DNA from: Spirochaetaceae bacterium
GTDB lineage: Bacteria; Spirochaetota; Spirochaetia; Treponematales; Breznakiellaceae
Direction of reading: 5' to 3'
DNA length: 41,234 bases
Assembly: GCA_031277165.1 (NCBI GenBank)
Contig: JAISLT010000015.1
Location: 1 to 41,234, forward strand
Shown in pieces: positions 15,419 to 24,301 of the stretch (positions within the stretch are counted from its first letter, which is position 1; every line of letters begins with the position of its first letter). Position numbers and translations under genes: made by a program. The notes beneath the pieces were generated by a model that was not told the DNA's origin, made no database searches, and worked only from the letters and a program-made list of their open reading frames with translations.

Positions 15419-16443
15419 AAAATCTACGGCTTATTACAATCCCATGGATCCTTTTTTTTTCCTGCGGAAGCACCCCCAGGGGAAACAGCGCAGAGCCCGC
15501 ATGGATCTCCGATCCCTATGCGACATACGACAGGACCGCGTATATTGCCGCCGTGGGATACGGTCCGGTGCGGGATACGGCGGAAAAGGCGGCCATAACA
15601 AACCTAAGCTCCATATTCGGCCAATCAATTACCAGTGAGTCCACCGCCAACTATACCTATACCCAGGCGGTAGAGGCCAGCAGCGCCGCCTGGACGGAAG
15701 AGTCGGGCATTGCCCAGGAGGTTAAAACATCGGTGGCCATGGACACCCTTATTGGGGCGGAAATAAAAGATGTTTGGAAGGGCACGGATGGAACCTGCTA
15801 TGCCCTGGCTGTTATGGACAGGGCAAAAACCAGCCTTATTTATTCCGAGTTGATCCAGCAGAACCTGGGGACCATCGCCGCCTTAACCAATCTGTCCGGG
15901 GCGGAAAAACAAAGCCTCGAGGGGTTTATCAATTATTACCAGGCCGCGGCCCTGGCCGATGCCAACCGGGTCTTTGCCAATGTGCGGAATGTAATTAGCC
16001 CCGGCTCCATGGCCGGGGAGAACCTAAAGACCGGAAACGATTATCGCATAGAAGCGGGCAAAATAGCAAAGGACATTCCCATTGCCGTAATCGTGGAAAA
16101 CGACCGGCAGAACCGGATCGGCGGCGCCTTTGCCGGCGCCCTTACCTCCGCGGGGTTCCGTACCGGCGGAAAAGATTCCCGCTATGTTCTTAGGGCAAGC
16201 TTTTTTATGGAAGAGATAAGTTTCCTGAATAATCCCTACCGGTGGATCCGCTATGTGGTGGACGCCAGCCTTGTGGATACTACCACGGGGACGGTGTTGT
16301 TTCCCTATACCGTCAACGACCGGGAAGGCCACACCAGCATCGCCGAAGCGGAAAACAGGGCCGTGCGTTCCGCGGAATCGCTGATTAAAGAAAGGTACAT
16401 GAACGATCTGGGGGTTTTCTTAAGCCGGAGCAAGACAAAATAA
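15406..16443 (+). CDS. Lipoprotein with LPP20-like N-terminal domain
   Basis: A 345-aa protein starting at ATG 15406 with GGAGG upstream, overlapping the previous gene's end. The signal MLKVKNLRLITIPWILFFSCGS has a lipobox Cys. PAWISDPYATYDRTAYIAAVGYGPVRDTAEKAAITNLSSIFGQSI resembles the LPP20 fold seen in the first gene of the operon. The C-terminal half (IAVIVENDRQNRIGGAFAGALTSAGFRT, YVLRASFFMEEI, WIRYVVDASLVDTTTGTVLFPYTV) resembles a CsgG/LpoB-type nucleotide-free fold. So it may be a fusion of the two domain types otherwise found as separate proteins in this operon. The function is not known. Confidence 0.72.
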   Translation: MLKVKNLRLITIPWILFFSCGSTPRGNSAEPAWISDPYATYDRTAYIAAVGYGPVRDTAEKAAITNLSSIFGQSITSESTANYTYTQAVEASSAAWTEESGIAQEVKTSVAMDTLIGAEIKDVWKGTDGTCYALAVMDRAKTSLIYSELIQQNLGTIAALTNLSGAEKQSLEGFINYYQAAALADANRVFANVRNVISPGSMAGENLKTGNDYRIEAGKIAKDIPIAVIVENDRQNRIGGAFAGALTSAGFRTGGKDSRYVLRASFFMEEISFLNNPYRWIRYVVDASLVDTTTGTVLFPYTVNDREGHTSIAEAENRAVRSAESLIKERYMNDLGVFLSRSKTK

Positions 16444-16445
16444 CC

Positions 16446-18206
16446 ATGGGATATTACCGGGCTAACCAGAATTATATAGATACCCTGCCGGATTGGGCCA
16501 GGGAATTTGCCTATAAGTACGGATCCAAGACGGCAAATCTTTATATACTCCATGGTAATATCCGGGATTATCTGCCCCATAAGAGCAATGCGGGGGAGTT
16601 CACCTTTACCCGGATACAGGATTACATTGCCGAGCGAATCTTTGGAAATCAAAATGTCATTGTGTATTATGATCGTTCCAGCGGGGTGGTGTTTCTTACC
16701 GAAGAAATGGCCCTGGAATATCAAAAACTTATCGCAAAAAAATACCCCGACATAGAGGACCCCGCGGACTTTATGTCCCCCAATCCCGAAGAAAGCTTTT
16801 TCTACCTGGAAAAATATTTTCTTGCCCGCATTCCTTCGGATAAGCATGAAAGTTGCCGGATGGTGCTGATCATTGACTATGCGGAAACCATTGTGCCCCC
16901 GGGGGACCTGGGCCGTTACAGCGAAGAAGACCGGTTCTGTCTTGTCACATTGAACCGCTGGGCGGTAAACCCCCTTTTTACCGAAGGGGATATTTCTATT
17001 ATCCTCTTGACCGAAAATCTGGCGGATATTTCTCCCCGTCTGGCCGGTTCCCCCGCCACCGTAAAGGTCAGCGTTCCCTTTCCTTCCGAAGGGGTCCGAA
17101 GGGATTTTCTTGATTCCAAGCTGCGGGAGGAGCGGCTTGTCCTGGATCGGGGGCTGAGTACATCCCAGGTTGCCGCGGTAACCAACGGGCTTAATTTAAT
17201 GAACCTTAACCGGCTGATCTCTGAAAATTTTGAAACCGCGGAAGTGCTGACCATGGATTATCTGCGGCAAAAAAAGAAAGATCTTATTGAAACCGAAGCT
17301 GCGGGTCTTTTGGAATTTCTTGAGACAACCTTTAACCTTTCCCATGTTTCCGGCCATAATTTTGTAAAAAAGCGGTTTAAGAACGCTGCCCGGGCAATTA
17401 AGATGGGCCGGCTGGATGTGCTTCCCATGGGATACCTTATTGCGGGCCCCGTGGGTACCGGAAAAAGTTTTATTGTCAGCGCCTTTGCCGGCGAAATTGG
17501 CATACCCATGGTAAAATTCAGGAATTTCCGTTCCAAGTGGCAGGGCGATACGGAGTCCAACCTGGAACGGATCCTCAATATCCTTAAATCCATGGCTCCG
17601 GTGGCGGTGATGATCGACGAGGCCGATGCGTTCCTGGGCGACCGGGATCAGGATGGAGATTCCGGGACCAGCAACCGGGTCTTTGCCCAGATTGCCAGCT
17701 TTATGGGAAACACCGAATACCGGGGGCGGATTATTTGGTTTCTTATTACCTGCCGGCCCGACCTGGTACCCATAGATTTAAAGCGCCAGGGCCGGGCCGA
17801 GGAACACCTGGCGCTTTTTTATCCCGACAACGACGAAGAACGGGAGGATCTGTTTAAAACCCTGGTGCGAAAGCTTGACCTTGACATACGGAATTTTCCC
17901 GTGTCGGAACTTTTTAAAAAATACAAGCACGAATATTCCGGCGCCGATCTGGAAGCCCTGCTGGTTAGGGCCAAACTGCTGGCCGCCATGGATAACCGGG
18001 TCTTTATACGCCGGGACGATATGGAAGAGGCCATGGCGGATTTTGTCCCCGCGGCATATCCCCACGAGATAGAACTGCAGAACCTGGTGGCCACCGTGGA
18101 ATGTACCTCCAAAGAGATGCTCCCCGAACGGCTCCGGAAAAAGCCCCGTTCAGAGCTAAGCCGGGAAATCCAGGAAATCAAACTTTTGCTGGGCGAGCGG
18201 GGCTAG
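16446..18206 (+). CDS. Ycf46-like AAA+ ATPase
   Basis: A 586-aa cytosolic protein beginning 3 bases after the preceding stop. Residues about 1-270 form a degenerate AAA module: no P-loop, but a Walker-B-like strand RMVLIIDYAETIV and a conserved start (AREFAYKYGSKTANLYILHGNIRDYL). Residues about 290-560 are an active AAA domain: Walker A GPVGTGKS (333-341), pore-loop candidate KFRNFRSKWQGDTESNLERIL, Walker B AVMIDEAD (387-394), sensor-1 IIWFLITCRPD and arginine finger region DLKRQGRAEEHL. This layout, inactive then active, is that of the cyanobacterial and plastid Ycf46 family. ATPase of unknown function; its place after four lipoproteins suggests a link to envelope assembly or secretion. Its TAG stop is in repeat R5. 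Confidence 0.85.
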   Translation: MGYYRANQNYIDTLPDWAREFAYKYGSKTANLYILHGNIRDYLPHKSNAGEFTFTRIQDYIAERIFGNQNVIVYYDRSSGVVFLTEEMALEYQKLIAKKYPDIEDPADFMSPNPEESFFYLEKYFLARIPSDKHESCRMVLIIDYAETIVPPGDLGRYSEEDRFCLVTLNRWAVNPLFTEGDISIILLTENLADISPRLAGSPATVKVSVPFPSEGVRRDFLDSKLREERLVLDRGLSTSQVAAVTNGLNLMNLNRLISENFETAEVLTMDYLRQKKKDLIETEAAGLLEFLETTFNLSHVSGHNFVKKRFKNAARAIKMGRLDVLPMGYLIAGPVGTGKSFIVSAFAGEIGIPMVKFRNFRSKWQGDTESNLERILNILKSMAPVAVMIDEADAFLGDRDQDGDSGTSNRVFAQIASFMGNTEYRGRIIWFLITCRPDLVPIDLKRQGRAEEHLALFYPDNDEEREDLFKTLVRKLDLDIRNFPVSELFKKYKHEYSGADLEALLVRAKLLAAMDNRVFIRRDDMEEAMADFVPAAYPHEIELQNLVATVECTSKEMLPERLRKKPRSELSREIQEIKLLLGERG

Positions 18207-18240
18207 GCGCCTGCGGCGCTTCGCGTATACATTGCATGGG
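18203..18240 (+). repeat. CTAG-ended palindromic element, decayed copy R5
   Basis: Starts CTAG over the stop of the AAA ATPase gene and continues GCGCTTCGCGTATACATTG. Aligned without gaps to the first 35 bases of R2 about three quarters of positions match, including GCGCTTCGCG and ATTG. The rest of the element is not recognisable. Confidence 0.5.
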
Positions 18241-18661
18241 ATCGTGCCGGTAAACACATCTATTGACAAAATAATAATATCATGGGAAAATAGCGTGGGC
18301 AGGAGAAGTAATGAAGGATTTGTTTTTGAATCGTACTTTTTGGAACGGCAAAATTATTTTCCAAACTACCATATCCGGATAATTTTACCTGGGGTTTGTT
18401 CATACTGCGGACACAATTTGGCAGCTTTTTTATCGGCGTCCGTTTGATTCGCTGCGGAGGGTACCCGGTCCCTTGCCCCCTGCGAAGCAGGTCTTGGGTT
18501 GTTAATTGTATATCGGAATTACAGCCCCGGGAAGATTTATAAGAAAAACCGGCCCGCTTAATTTTAAGCGTATCCGCTTTTTCAAGGGTGTTTCAAAGAA
18601 CCAACCTGGTTTGGAAAAATGCCCATATGTTTAGAATTGGCATTAGCCAAGGAGGAATTAA
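18241..18661. other. Gap upstream of the ABC operon
   Basis: No convincing gene. Frames are short and switch; a 23-codon ORF at 18311-18382 has a ribosome site but no recognisable product. Structures include a CTGC-GAA-GCAG hairpin near 18480 and a CGCTTAA/TTAAGCG palindrome near 18557-18572. An AATGCC/GGCATT inverted repeat lies just before the binding-protein ribosome site and could hide or expose it. A TTGACA at about 18263 has no good -10 at 17 bases. Confidence 0.4.
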
Positions 18662-19894
18662 ATGAATGTGTTAAAGAGAAATCTCGTCCTGGTGTTGGCG
18701 GGATGTTTGGTCTTGTCTGCCGCCTGTAAGAGAGAGCAGGGGGCGGCCGGTGGAGAGGCTGCCGCCTTCCATATTGGCGTGGTAACCGGAACGGTATCCC
18801 AGTCCGAAGATGACCTGCGGGGCGCCGAAGAATTGATCAGCCGCTACGGCAAGGTCTCGGAGGGGGGAATGATCCAACATGTTACCTATCCCGACAACTT
18901 TATGGATCAACAGGAGGTAACCATTTCCCAGATAGTTGCCCTGGCCGACGATCCCCTGATCAAGGCCATCGTGATGAACCAGTCCGTTCCCGGAACTGCC
19001 GAAGGTTTTAAGCGGGTTAGGGATCGGAGGCCGGACATACTGCTGCTTGCGGGGGAAGCCCATGAGGACCCCCTGGTGATCCAGCAGGCGGCGGACCTGG
19101 CCATAAGCGCGGACTTTATCTCCCGGGGATATACCATACCTTGGGCGGCCAAACAGCTCGGCGCGGATACCTTTGTCCATATTTCCTTTCCCCGGCACAT
19201 GAGCTACGAATCCCTGGGACTGCGCCGTCAGATCTTCGAAGAAGCCTGCAAAGATCTGGGGATTGAATTTGTGTTTGTCACCGCCCCTGATCCCACCAGT
19301 GACGTGGGCGTTGCCGGTGCGCAGCAGTACATTCTTGAGCAGACTCCCCAGTGGGTTCAGACCTACGGCAAAAATTCGGTGTTCTTCTGTACCAATGATG
19401 CCCATACCGAACCCCTGCTTCGCCAGCTTCTCCAGTACGGCGGAATGTTCGTAGAAGCGGACCTTCCCTCTCCCCTGATGGGTTATCCCGGAGCGCTGGG
19501 GCTGGACCTTTCTGCCGAAACCGGTGACTTCCCCGCCATACTGAAGAAAGTAGAGGACGCCATAATAGCCAAGGGAGGATCGGGCCGTTTTGGCACCTGG
19601 GCCTTCTCCTACGGCTTTACCGTCAGTGCGGGCCTTGGCGAGTTTGCCAAGCGGGTAGTCGAAGGCAGCGCTTCCCTGGATAGTGCTTCTGACCTGTACG
19701 ATGCCCTGGGAGAATTTACCCCCGGTGCAAAATGGAGCGGCGGGTACTATATTGACGCCAATACCGGTGTGCGGGCAAGGAATCAGCTTTTGGTCTATAT
19801 GGACACCTATGTCATGGGCCAAGGCTACCTTCCCACCACCCAGCAGACGGTTCCCGAGAAGTACTACAACATCAAATTTAATAAACCGCAATAA
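18662..19894 (+). CDS. DUF3798 ABC transporter substrate-binding lipoprotein
   Basis: A 410-aa lipoprotein: signal VLVLAGCLVLSAACKRE with lipobox Cys at about residue 22, so it is anchored outside the inner membrane. The fold is type-1 periplasmic-binding-protein-like: FHIGVVTGTVSQSEDDLRGAEELISRYG, HVTYPDNF, LIKAIVMNQSVPGTAEGFKRVRDRRPDILLLAGEAHED, HISFPRHMSYESLGLRRQIFEEACKDLGI and VFFCTNDAHTEPLLRQLLQYGG. These segments match my memory of the DUF3798 family, of unknown ligand. AAGGAGGA 6 bases before ATG gives strong initiation. It heads the ABC operon and is separated from the ATPase by a stable hairpin. Ligand unknown: nucleoside, sugar or sulfonated compounds are open options. Confidence 0.85.
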   Translation: MNVLKRNLVLVLAGCLVLSAACKREQGAAGGEAAAFHIGVVTGTVSQSEDDLRGAEELISRYGKVSEGGMIQHVTYPDNFMDQQEVTISQIVALADDPLIKAIVMNQSVPGTAEGFKRVRDRRPDILLLAGEAHEDPLVIQQAADLAISADFISRGYTIPWAAKQLGADTFVHISFPRHMSYESLGLRRQIFEEACKDLGIEFVFVTAPDPTSDVGVAGAQQYILEQTPQWVQTYGKNSVFFCTNDAHTEPLLRQLLQYGGMFVEADLPSPLMGYPGALGLDLSAETGDFPAILKKVEDAIIAKGGSGRFGTWAFSYGFTVSAGLGEFAKRVVEGSASLDSASDLYDALGEFTPGAKWSGGYYIDANTGVRARNQLLVYMDTYVMGQGYLPTTQQTVPEKYYNIKFNKPQ

Positions 19895-19905
19895 ACGGTT
19901 TGTTC

Positions 19906-19932
19906 GGGGGCTGCCAAATAGCGGCGGCCCCC
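19906..19932 (+). terminator. Intercistronic hairpin after the binding-protein gene
   Basis: GGGGGCTGCC (19906-19915) pairs with GGCGGCCCCC (19923-19932) around a 7-base loop, starting 11 bases after the stop codon. A T-run is missing, so complete termination is unlikely. It would protect or partly end the transcript so that binding protein exceeds transporter, as in many ABC operons. Confidence 0.55.
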
Positions 19933-20029
19933 TCTAATGTCCGGAAAAATCCAACCTAACGGGCTCCCTATTCAAAAATCCACGGGTAGTTTATCATGAG
20001 AAAATTCTTGTTTTAAAGGATCGTCACAC

Positions 20030-21613
20030 ATGAGCGATTCATTCCTCCTTCGTCTGGAAGGCCTCTCAAAAGACTTTTACGGAACGGCGGTGCTCCAGGA
20101 CGTTAGTTTTTCTCTTAGGGCAGGAGAAATCCTTGGCCTGGTGGGGGAGAACGGAGCGGGAAAGACCACCCTAATGCACATACTCTTCGGCATGCCGGTT
20201 ATTGCCGACACAGGAGGCTTTGGCGGCAAAGTATATATAGAAGACAGGCCGGTGTTTTTCAAAAGTCCCTTTGAAGCGATGGATGCGGGGATAGGGATGG
20301 TTCACCAGGAATTTTCCCTTATTCCGGGCTTTACCGCCTACGAGAACATCATGCTCAACCGGGAGCCGGCAAAGCTGAATGCGGCGGTGGAGGTGTTCGG
20401 GGACCGCCTGGCCACCCTTAAGCGGGATATAATGAAGACCCGTTCCAGCGGGGCAATTGCCAAGCTGGGGGTAAAAATAGACAGCGAAACCCTCGTGTCG
20501 GAGATGCCCGTGGGGCACAAGCAGTTTACCGAGATAGCCAGGGAAATAGACCGGGAAGAGGTAAAGCTTCTTGTTCTTGATGAACCTACCGCGGTCCTTA
20601 CCGAAAGCGAGGCGGACATACTTCTTTCGGCCCTTAAGCGGCTTGCCGCGGAGGGAATAGCGATCATCTTTATCTCCCATAGGCTCCATGAGGTAATTGA
20701 GATAGCCGGCCGGATTGTGGTGCTGAGGGATGGCCGCATTATCAAGGATCTTGCCAACGACAACCTTAAGGTGGGCGATATTGCATCTTGGATGGTAGGC
20801 CGGGAGATGGAAGCCCCCGAACAGGAAACGGGGACCGTGGAACTTTCAAGCGAAGATGCGCTGCGTATAGAGCATCTGTGGGTTGACATGCCCGGCGAAA
20901 CCGTTTGGGACGTTTCCTTCTCGGTAAAGAAAGGAGAAATCTTCGGTATCGGAGGGCTGGCCGGGCAGGGCAAGCTGGGCATCCCTAACGGGATCATGGG
21001 TCTGTGCGCCGCCGGTGGAAGGGTGGTCCTTAACGGCAGCGAGGTTGTTCTTGGGTCTCCTAAGACGGCCCTTGATGCGGGTATGGCCTTTGTTTCGGAG
21101 GACCGCCGCGGTGTGGGACTGCTCCTGGACGAAAGCCTGGACTGGAACATAGCCTTCGGCGCCATGCAGACCCACGGCGCATATTTAAAGTCTTACTTCG
21201 GGGGACTCTTTAAACTTCGGGACGAAAGGGCCATGCGGAAGCTGGCCGATGAATATATTGCCAGGTTGGAAATAAAATGTACAAGCTGCAAGCAGCCCGC
21301 CAAAGAACTTTCCGGCGGGAACCAGCAGAAGGTCTGTCTTTCCAAGGCCTTTGCCCTCGACCCCAAGCTCCTGTTTGTCTCCGAACCTACCCGGGGCATA
21401 GACGTGGGGGCCAAAAAAATCGTCCTCGATGTACTTAAACATTACAACCGGCACAGGGGGACTACCATCGTTATGGTTTCAAGTGAATTGGAAGAACTAC
21501 GTTCAATCTGCAGCCGCATCGCCATTGTTGACGAAGGCCGCATCGCCGGCATATTGGGGCCCCGTTCCCCGGCAGCCGAATTCGGACTTCTTATGTCGGG
21601 GGTAAAAGCATGA
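20030..21613 (+). CDS. CUT2-type double ATP-binding subunit of an ABC importer
   Basis: A 527-aa cytosolic ATPase with two fused nucleotide-binding domains, like RbsA/MglA/XylG. Domain 1 has Walker A GLVGENGAGKTTLM (residue 36), signature-equivalent PVGHKQFTEIAREI and Walker B LLVLDEPTAVLTESE. Domain 2 has a degenerate Walker A (GIGGLAGQGKLGIPNG), canonical LSGGNQQKV and LFVSEPTRGIDVGAKK. This pattern of one active and one altered P-loop is normal for the family. AAAGGA lies about 9 bases before ATG 20030. Its stop overlaps the next permease start. It energises uptake of the DUF3798 ligand. Confidence 0.93.
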   Translation: MSDSFLLRLEGLSKDFYGTAVLQDVSFSLRAGEILGLVGENGAGKTTLMHILFGMPVIADTGGFGGKVYIEDRPVFFKSPFEAMDAGIGMVHQEFSLIPGFTAYENIMLNREPAKLNAAVEVFGDRLATLKRDIMKTRSSGAIAKLGVKIDSETLVSEMPVGHKQFTEIAREIDREEVKLLVLDEPTAVLTESEADILLSALKRLAAEGIAIIFISHRLHEVIEIAGRIVVLRDGRIIKDLANDNLKVGDIASWMVGREMEAPEQETGTVELSSEDALRIEHLWVDMPGETVWDVSFSVKKGEIFGIGGLAGQGKLGIPNGIMGLCAAGGRVVLNGSEVVLGSPKTALDAGMAFVSEDRRGVGLLLDESLDWNIAFGAMQTHGAYLKSYFGGLFKLRDERAMRKLADEYIARLEIKCTSCKQPAKELSGGNQQKVCLSKAFALDPKLLFVSEPTRGIDVGAKKIVLDVLKHYNRHRGTTIVMVSSELEELRSICSRIAIVDEGRIAGILGPRSPAAEFGLLMSGVKA

Positions 21614-22671
21614 AGGATAAGACGTTCAACGCCAAAATAGGGGAATTTATCACCGACTTTGGATGGCCCAGGCTTATTATCTTTTTCTTTGTTGCCGCCC
21701 TCTTTATCGCCGCTCCCTTTGTGGGTGTTAGGGTGGATAATTCTCTTAAGGATGTGCTGGTCCGTTTTGGACAGAACGGAATTATGGTTTTAGCGCTGGT
21801 TCCCATGATGCAGGCCGGAGCGGGGCTTAACTTTGGGCTCCCCGTGGGAATCATCGCCGGACTCCTCGGTTCAACCCTGTCCATGGAATTGCATCTTACC
21901 GGGGCCCTGGGCTTTTTCGGCGCAGTGGCCCTAAGCCTTCCCTTTTCCATAGGCTTCGGCCTTTTGTATGGCCTCCTCCTTAATAAGGTCAAGGGCGAGG
22001 AGATGACCATCGCCATGTACGTGGGATTTTCCATCGTTACCTTTATGGCGATCATGTGGCTTGCCCTTCCGTACCGGAATCCCACCATGATTTGGGGTTA
22101 CAGCGGCCAGGGTTTAAGGACCACCATTACCCTGGACGGATACTGGGCAAAAATACTGAACAATTTTCTGGTCATCAAGGCGGGGCCTAATTTTGAATTT
22201 CCCACCGGGAGCATACTGTTCTTTGCCCTTATGGCTTTTATTATGTGGCTTTTTATGAGAAGCCGTACCGGAACGGCCCTGACCGCCGTGGGATCCAACC
22301 CCGATTTTGCCCGGGCAGGGGGTGTCTCGGCAAATCGCATGAGGACCGTCAGCGTCGTCGTCTCCACAATTTTCGGCGCCGTGGGCATACTCACCTACCA
22401 GCAGAGCTTTGGCTTTATACAGCTTTACAATGCCCCGCTCTATATGGCCTTTCCCGCGGTGGCCGCGGTGCTGCTTGGCGGCGCATCGGTAAACAAGGCA
22501 AGCATACTTAACGTGGTGGTGGGAACCTTCCTTTTCCAAAGCATACTTGCCATGACCCCGTCGGTAATCAACAGTGTCCTTAAGACCGACATGTCCGAAG
22601 TTATACGCATACTCATATCCAACGGCATGATCATCTACGCCCTTACCAGAAGAACAAAGGTGACCAAATGA
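21610..22671 (+). CDS. ABC importer permease 1 (CUT2/RbsC-like)
   Basis: A 353-aa polytopic inner-membrane protein with about ten helices, of the RbsC/BPD_transp_2 type. Characteristic parts are MMQAGAGLNFGLPVGIIAGLLG (the family's glycine-rich N-terminal motif), the cytoplasmic coupling segment RSRTGTALTAVGSNPDFARAGGVSANRMR at about 215-243, and AAVLLGGASVNKASILNVVVGTFLF near the end. ATG 21610 overlaps the ATPase stop (ATGA-type), and its own stop overlaps permease 2, so translation is coupled. It pairs with permease 2 as a heterodimeric pore. Confidence 0.92.
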   Translation: MKDKTFNAKIGEFITDFGWPRLIIFFFVAALFIAAPFVGVRVDNSLKDVLVRFGQNGIMVLALVPMMQAGAGLNFGLPVGIIAGLLGSTLSMELHLTGALGFFGAVALSLPFSIGFGLLYGLLLNKVKGEEMTIAMYVGFSIVTFMAIMWLALPYRNPTMIWGYSGQGLRTTITLDGYWAKILNNFLVIKAGPNFEFPTGSILFFALMAFIMWLFMRSRTGTALTAVGSNPDFARAGGVSANRMRTVSVVVSTIFGAVGILTYQQSFGFIQLYNAPLYMAFPAVAAVLLGGASVNKASILNVVVGTFLFQSILAMTPSVINSVLKTDMSEVIRILISNGMIIYALTRRTKVTK

Positions 22672-23783
22672 AAAAGGCCAAAAAAGCATTCAACCTGTTT
22701 CGCTTTCTTGCGGATAATGCCGTGGTGGTTATCTTTGTGGTCATTACCCTTACGGCAATTCCCGTGTCGGGCCTTTCGCTGATTTCCATAACCCAGGAAA
22801 TCTTTACCCGCATAGGACGGAACTGTTTTCTGGTATTCAGCCTGCTCCTTCCCATTATGGCGGGTATGGGTATTAACTTTGGCATGGTCCTGGGGGCTAT
22901 GGCGGGCCAGATTGGCCTTATCTTTGCCGTGGACTGGAACATAATCGGCGTACCCGGCCTTGTATTTGCATCCCTTATCGGCATGCCCATTGCCGCCTGC
23001 CTGGGGGCCCTGGCGGGGCAGATCTTAAATCGTGCCAGGGGAAGGGAAATGGTTACCGGTTACATACTGGGTTTTTTTATGGACGGATTTTATCAACTGG
23101 TGGTCCTCTACCTTATGGGTCCCATCATCCCGGTCCATTCCCTTAACATAACCCTAAGCCGGGGCTACGGCATCCGTAACACCCTGAACCTGGACCTTGT
23201 GCGCCAGTCCCTGGACCGACTCCTTCCCCTGCGTCTGGGGTCCATCAGCCTGCCCATCGCCAATTACCTGGTTGTCGTGGTCCTCTGTGTCTTTATTGTG
23301 TGGTTTAGAAAAACAAAACTTGGTCAGGACATGCGGGCCGTGGGGCAGAACCAAGCCGTGGCCCACGCCGCGGGTATCCCTGTGGACAGGACACGGATCA
23401 TAGCCATTGTCATCTCCACCGTCCTTGCCAGCCTTGGTCAGATAATCTTCCTCCAGAACATGGGAAACATGGCCACCTATAACGCCCATAAACAGACCGG
23501 TTTTTTTGCCGCGGCGGCCATACTTGTCGGGGGTGCTTCGGTAAGCAGGGCTACCATACCAAACGTCTTTATCGGTACGGTGCTGCTCCACCTTATGTAC
23601 ATAGTAGTTCCCAGGGCGGGGACCAATCTCTTTGGTGATGCCCAGATAGGCGAATTCTTCAGGGACGCGTTTAGTTATGCGATCATAGCCCTGGCGCTGG
23701 TACTTCATGCCTGGCGTAAACGGGCCAACGCAGAGCTTGCCCGTTCAAGCCTTCGGGGAGGGGGCAAAGAAAGTGGAGCATAA
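22668..23783 (+). CDS. ABC importer permease 2 (CUT2/RbsC-like)
   Basis: A 371-aa membrane protein homologous to permease 1. The family segments are LPIMAGMGINFGMVLGAMAGQIGL, RKTKLGQDMRAVGQNQAVAHAAGIPVDRTRI (coupling region, about 208-240) and AAAILVGGASVSRATIPNVFIGTVLLH. It has about ten helices. Two different permease genes in one operon imply a heterodimer, as in nucleoside- or autoinducer-type CUT2 transporters, rather than the RbsC homodimer. The stop is followed after 10 bases by the start of the small membrane protein, preceded by its AGGGGAAG site. Confidence 0.92.
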   Translation: MKKAKKAFNLFRFLADNAVVVIFVVITLTAIPVSGLSLISITQEIFTRIGRNCFLVFSLLLPIMAGMGINFGMVLGAMAGQIGLIFAVDWNIIGVPGLVFASLIGMPIAACLGALAGQILNRARGREMVTGYILGFFMDGFYQLVVLYLMGPIIPVHSLNITLSRGYGIRNTLNLDLVRQSLDRLLPLRLGSISLPIANYLVVVVLCVFIVWFRKTKLGQDMRAVGQNQAVAHAAGIPVDRTRIIAIVISTVLASLGQIIFLQNMGNMATYNAHKQTGFFAAAAILVGGASVSRATIPNVFIGTVLLHLMYIVVPRAGTNLFGDAQIGEFFRDAFSYAIIALALVLHAWRKRANAELARSSLRGGGKESGA

Positions 23784-23793
23784 GGGGAAGGGC

Positions 23794-24270
23794 ATGGATG
23801 GCATAAAACAGCGGGCGATGCGCAGATTGACCATACGGGCCATTTTGGCGGTTCTATGGATAGGTCTGGGGGCGCTGATCTTTGTCTTTAACCGGGGTCA
23901 CACCCTGTTGGTTGATAACCGGGATCCGGAAAATCCCCGCCACAGGGCCCCCGATCGTATCGAAGTATCGGTTGATTCAAACCGGCCCCTGGAATTTTTC
24001 CGCGGGGACAGGGACCGTTTTACCGTGACCGGTTCCAAACACCGGATCACGATCCGCTTTAGCGATGGGACCCCGGATTTTACCGGAACCTTTATACTCC
24101 CCATAAGGGATGATATGTACATACTCTCGATCCCCAAAATGATCAACGGCATTGAACCCTTTGTGGAGGTGTTCCATACCGTCCCCGAATCGCGGAACCC
24201 CGAAGACGACGAGATCCCCGCAGAGGAAGATGAACTTACCGCGGAGGAGACGGGGGCGGATATATTATAA
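23794..24270 (+). CDS. Small membrane-anchored protein of the ABC operon
   Basis: Starting at ATG 23794, just after GGGGAAG, gives 158 aa; the earlier ATG at 23707 lies inside permease 2. Residues about 10-33 are one transmembrane helix (LTIRAILAVLWIGLGALIFVFNRG), followed by a beta-rich domain (HTLLVDNRD, DRIEVSVDSNRPLEFFRGDRDRFTVTGSKHRITIRF, MYILSIPKMINGIEPFVEVF) and a very acidic tail of about 25 residues (EDDEIPAEEDELTAEETGADIL). The orientation puts the domain outside the inner membrane. I know no named function; position as the last gene suggests a fifth subunit or regulator of the DUF3798 importer. Loosely resembles other spirochaete-only transporter partners. Confidence 0.75.
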   Translation: MDGIKQRAMRRLTIRAILAVLWIGLGALIFVFNRGHTLLVDNRDPENPRHRAPDRIEVSVDSNRPLEFFRGDRDRFTVTGSKHRITIRFSDGTPDFTGTFILPIRDDMYILSIPKMINGIEPFVEVFHTVPESRNPEDDEIPAEEDELTAEETGADIL

Positions 24271-24301
24271 TTGGCCGCAGATGTCCCCGCTTTAGGGCAT
24301 G

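Noticed and set aside
18330-18540. Open frame with IGVRLIRCGG-like end, perhaps a remnant of a formylglycine-enzyme-like protein
   Set aside because: Only a few residues resemble it, no start or catalytic part is present, and the frame is short.
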